From positions 1-5,930 of the forward strand of contig JAPWVA010000086.1 of the NCBI GenBank assembly GCA_028275245.1: a stretch of 5,930 nt of DNA, read 5' to 3'. Below the pieces are notes generated by a model, which did no database searches, had not been told where the DNA came from, and worked only from the letters and a program-made list of their open reading frames with translations. The translations under genes were made by a program, and so were the position numbers. The first letter of the stretch is position 1, and every line of letters starts with the position of its first letter. The DNA is from Actinomycetota bacterium (GTDB lineage: Bacteria > Actinomycetota > Geothermincolia > Geothermincolales > RBG-13-55-18). Below, piece by piece: positions 5,348 through 5,930 of this stretch.

Positions 5348-5930
5348 CCGAAACCACCCTTTCCCAGTCGATCTCGTCCGAGCGGAATACGGGGCCCTCC
5401 CGGCAGGCCCGTGCATAGGCGCCGGTCCCACTCCGGACCGGGACCGCGCAACCCAAGCAGGCTCCCACTCCGCAGGCCATCCTCTCCTCCCAGGAAAGGT
5501 AGACGGATGCGTTAGCTTCCCTCCCCTTCCCGAACCACTCCAGGTACATCTGCCGCGGCCCGCACGCGTAAACGGCGTTGTACTCGCCTCCGTGTGCCCG
5601 GAATAGCCCCAACACCGTGTCCCTGGTCACCGGTATGTCATCACCGGCAATCCCCCTCGGGCGACCCTCCCTCTCCACGGCGAGATGGAGCTGGAACTCC
5701 CGGGAGAGCTCCTCGGGAAGAACACCCGCCTCCTCGGGCTCCGCCAATCCCCAGAAGATGGTGACCCTGGCTCCTTCCTCCATGAGCCTTCGTCCCAGGT
5801 AGGCCAGGGGTGCTATGCCTATCCCGCCCGCCACCAGGGCCGCCCTACCTCCTCTCCCCAGGGGAAACCCCCTACCCAGGGGACCCATGACATCCACCGG
5901 GTCGCCTACCCTTCGTTCCGCCAGCCAGCC
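5337..5930 (-). CDS. pyrK: Dihydroorotate dehydrogenase B electron-transfer subunit PyrK, 5' partial
   Basis: This is the FAD and [2Fe-2S] subunit that passes electrons from PyrD to NAD+ in class 1B dihydroorotate dehydrogenase, a cytosolic enzyme of pyrimidine synthesis. The visible 197 residues are the C-terminal part. The frame stays open to the window edge and the residues before the first internal GTG (GWLAERRVGDPVDV) fit the family, so the true start and much of the FAD-binding barrel lie outside. Residues 33-42 (VAGGIGIAPL) are the nucleotide-binding loop of the ferredoxin-reductase fold, and YACGPRQM follows later. The C-terminal segment MACGVGACLGC with a later ARACREGP gives four cluster cysteines (153, 158, 161, 176; spacing C-x4-C-x2-C-x14-C), which is diagnostic of PyrK rather than other reductases. 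The stop lies 11 bases inside the probable pyrD start, indicating translational coupling. Confidence 0.95.
   Translation of the reverse strand, partial: GWLAERRVGDPVDVMGPLGRGFPLGRGGRAALVAGGIGIAPLAYLGRRLMEEGARVTIFWGLAEPEEAGVLPEELSREFQLHLAVEREGRPRGIAGDDIPVTRDTVLGLFRAHGGEYNAVYACGPRQMYLEWFGKGREANASVYLSWEERMACGVGACLGCAVPVRSGTGAYARACREGPVFRSDEIDWERVVSVGP

Overview
The window carries a compact run of housekeeping genes, all on the minus strand, so they read from high to low coordinates. It suggests a deep-branching, high-GC member of the Actinomycetota. The strongest marker is mihF, the actinobacterial integration host factor, followed by gmk, rpoZ and coaBC in the order common in that phylum. Dihydroorotate dehydrogenase is the NAD-linked two-subunit class 1B type (pyrK plus pyrD) and PyrE resembles the Thermus-type family. 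Both fit an anaerobic or early-branching lineage better than Mycobacterium or Streptomyces. Arginine codons are often AGG and the coding strand is purine-rich, which would suit a thermophile; this last point is only a weak inference.

Layout in transcription order: pyrK (5930-5337, its 5' end outside the window), pyrD (5347-4403, probable TTG start overlapping pyrK), pyrF (4390-3656), then 319 bases without a convincing gene (3655-3337). That stretch holds two tandem 24-base repeats built on a perfect palindrome, further palindromes, a candidate promoter and a hairpin. Next come pyrE (3336-2764), a 130-base gap with a candidate promoter, mihF (2633-2316), gmk (2275-1667), rpoZ (1673-1425) and coaBC (1400-192). 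The 5' end of an unidentified reading frame (97-1) runs off the left edge.

Together the genes cover the last steps of UMP synthesis (dihydroorotate to orotate to OMP to UMP), GMP to GDP, a small RNA polymerase subunit, a nucleoid protein and two steps of coenzyme A synthesis. No mobile element, CRISPR array, RNA gene or defence system is visible, and I found no clearly novel system. The pyrF-pyrE interval, with its tandem palindromes, is the part most worth a second look.
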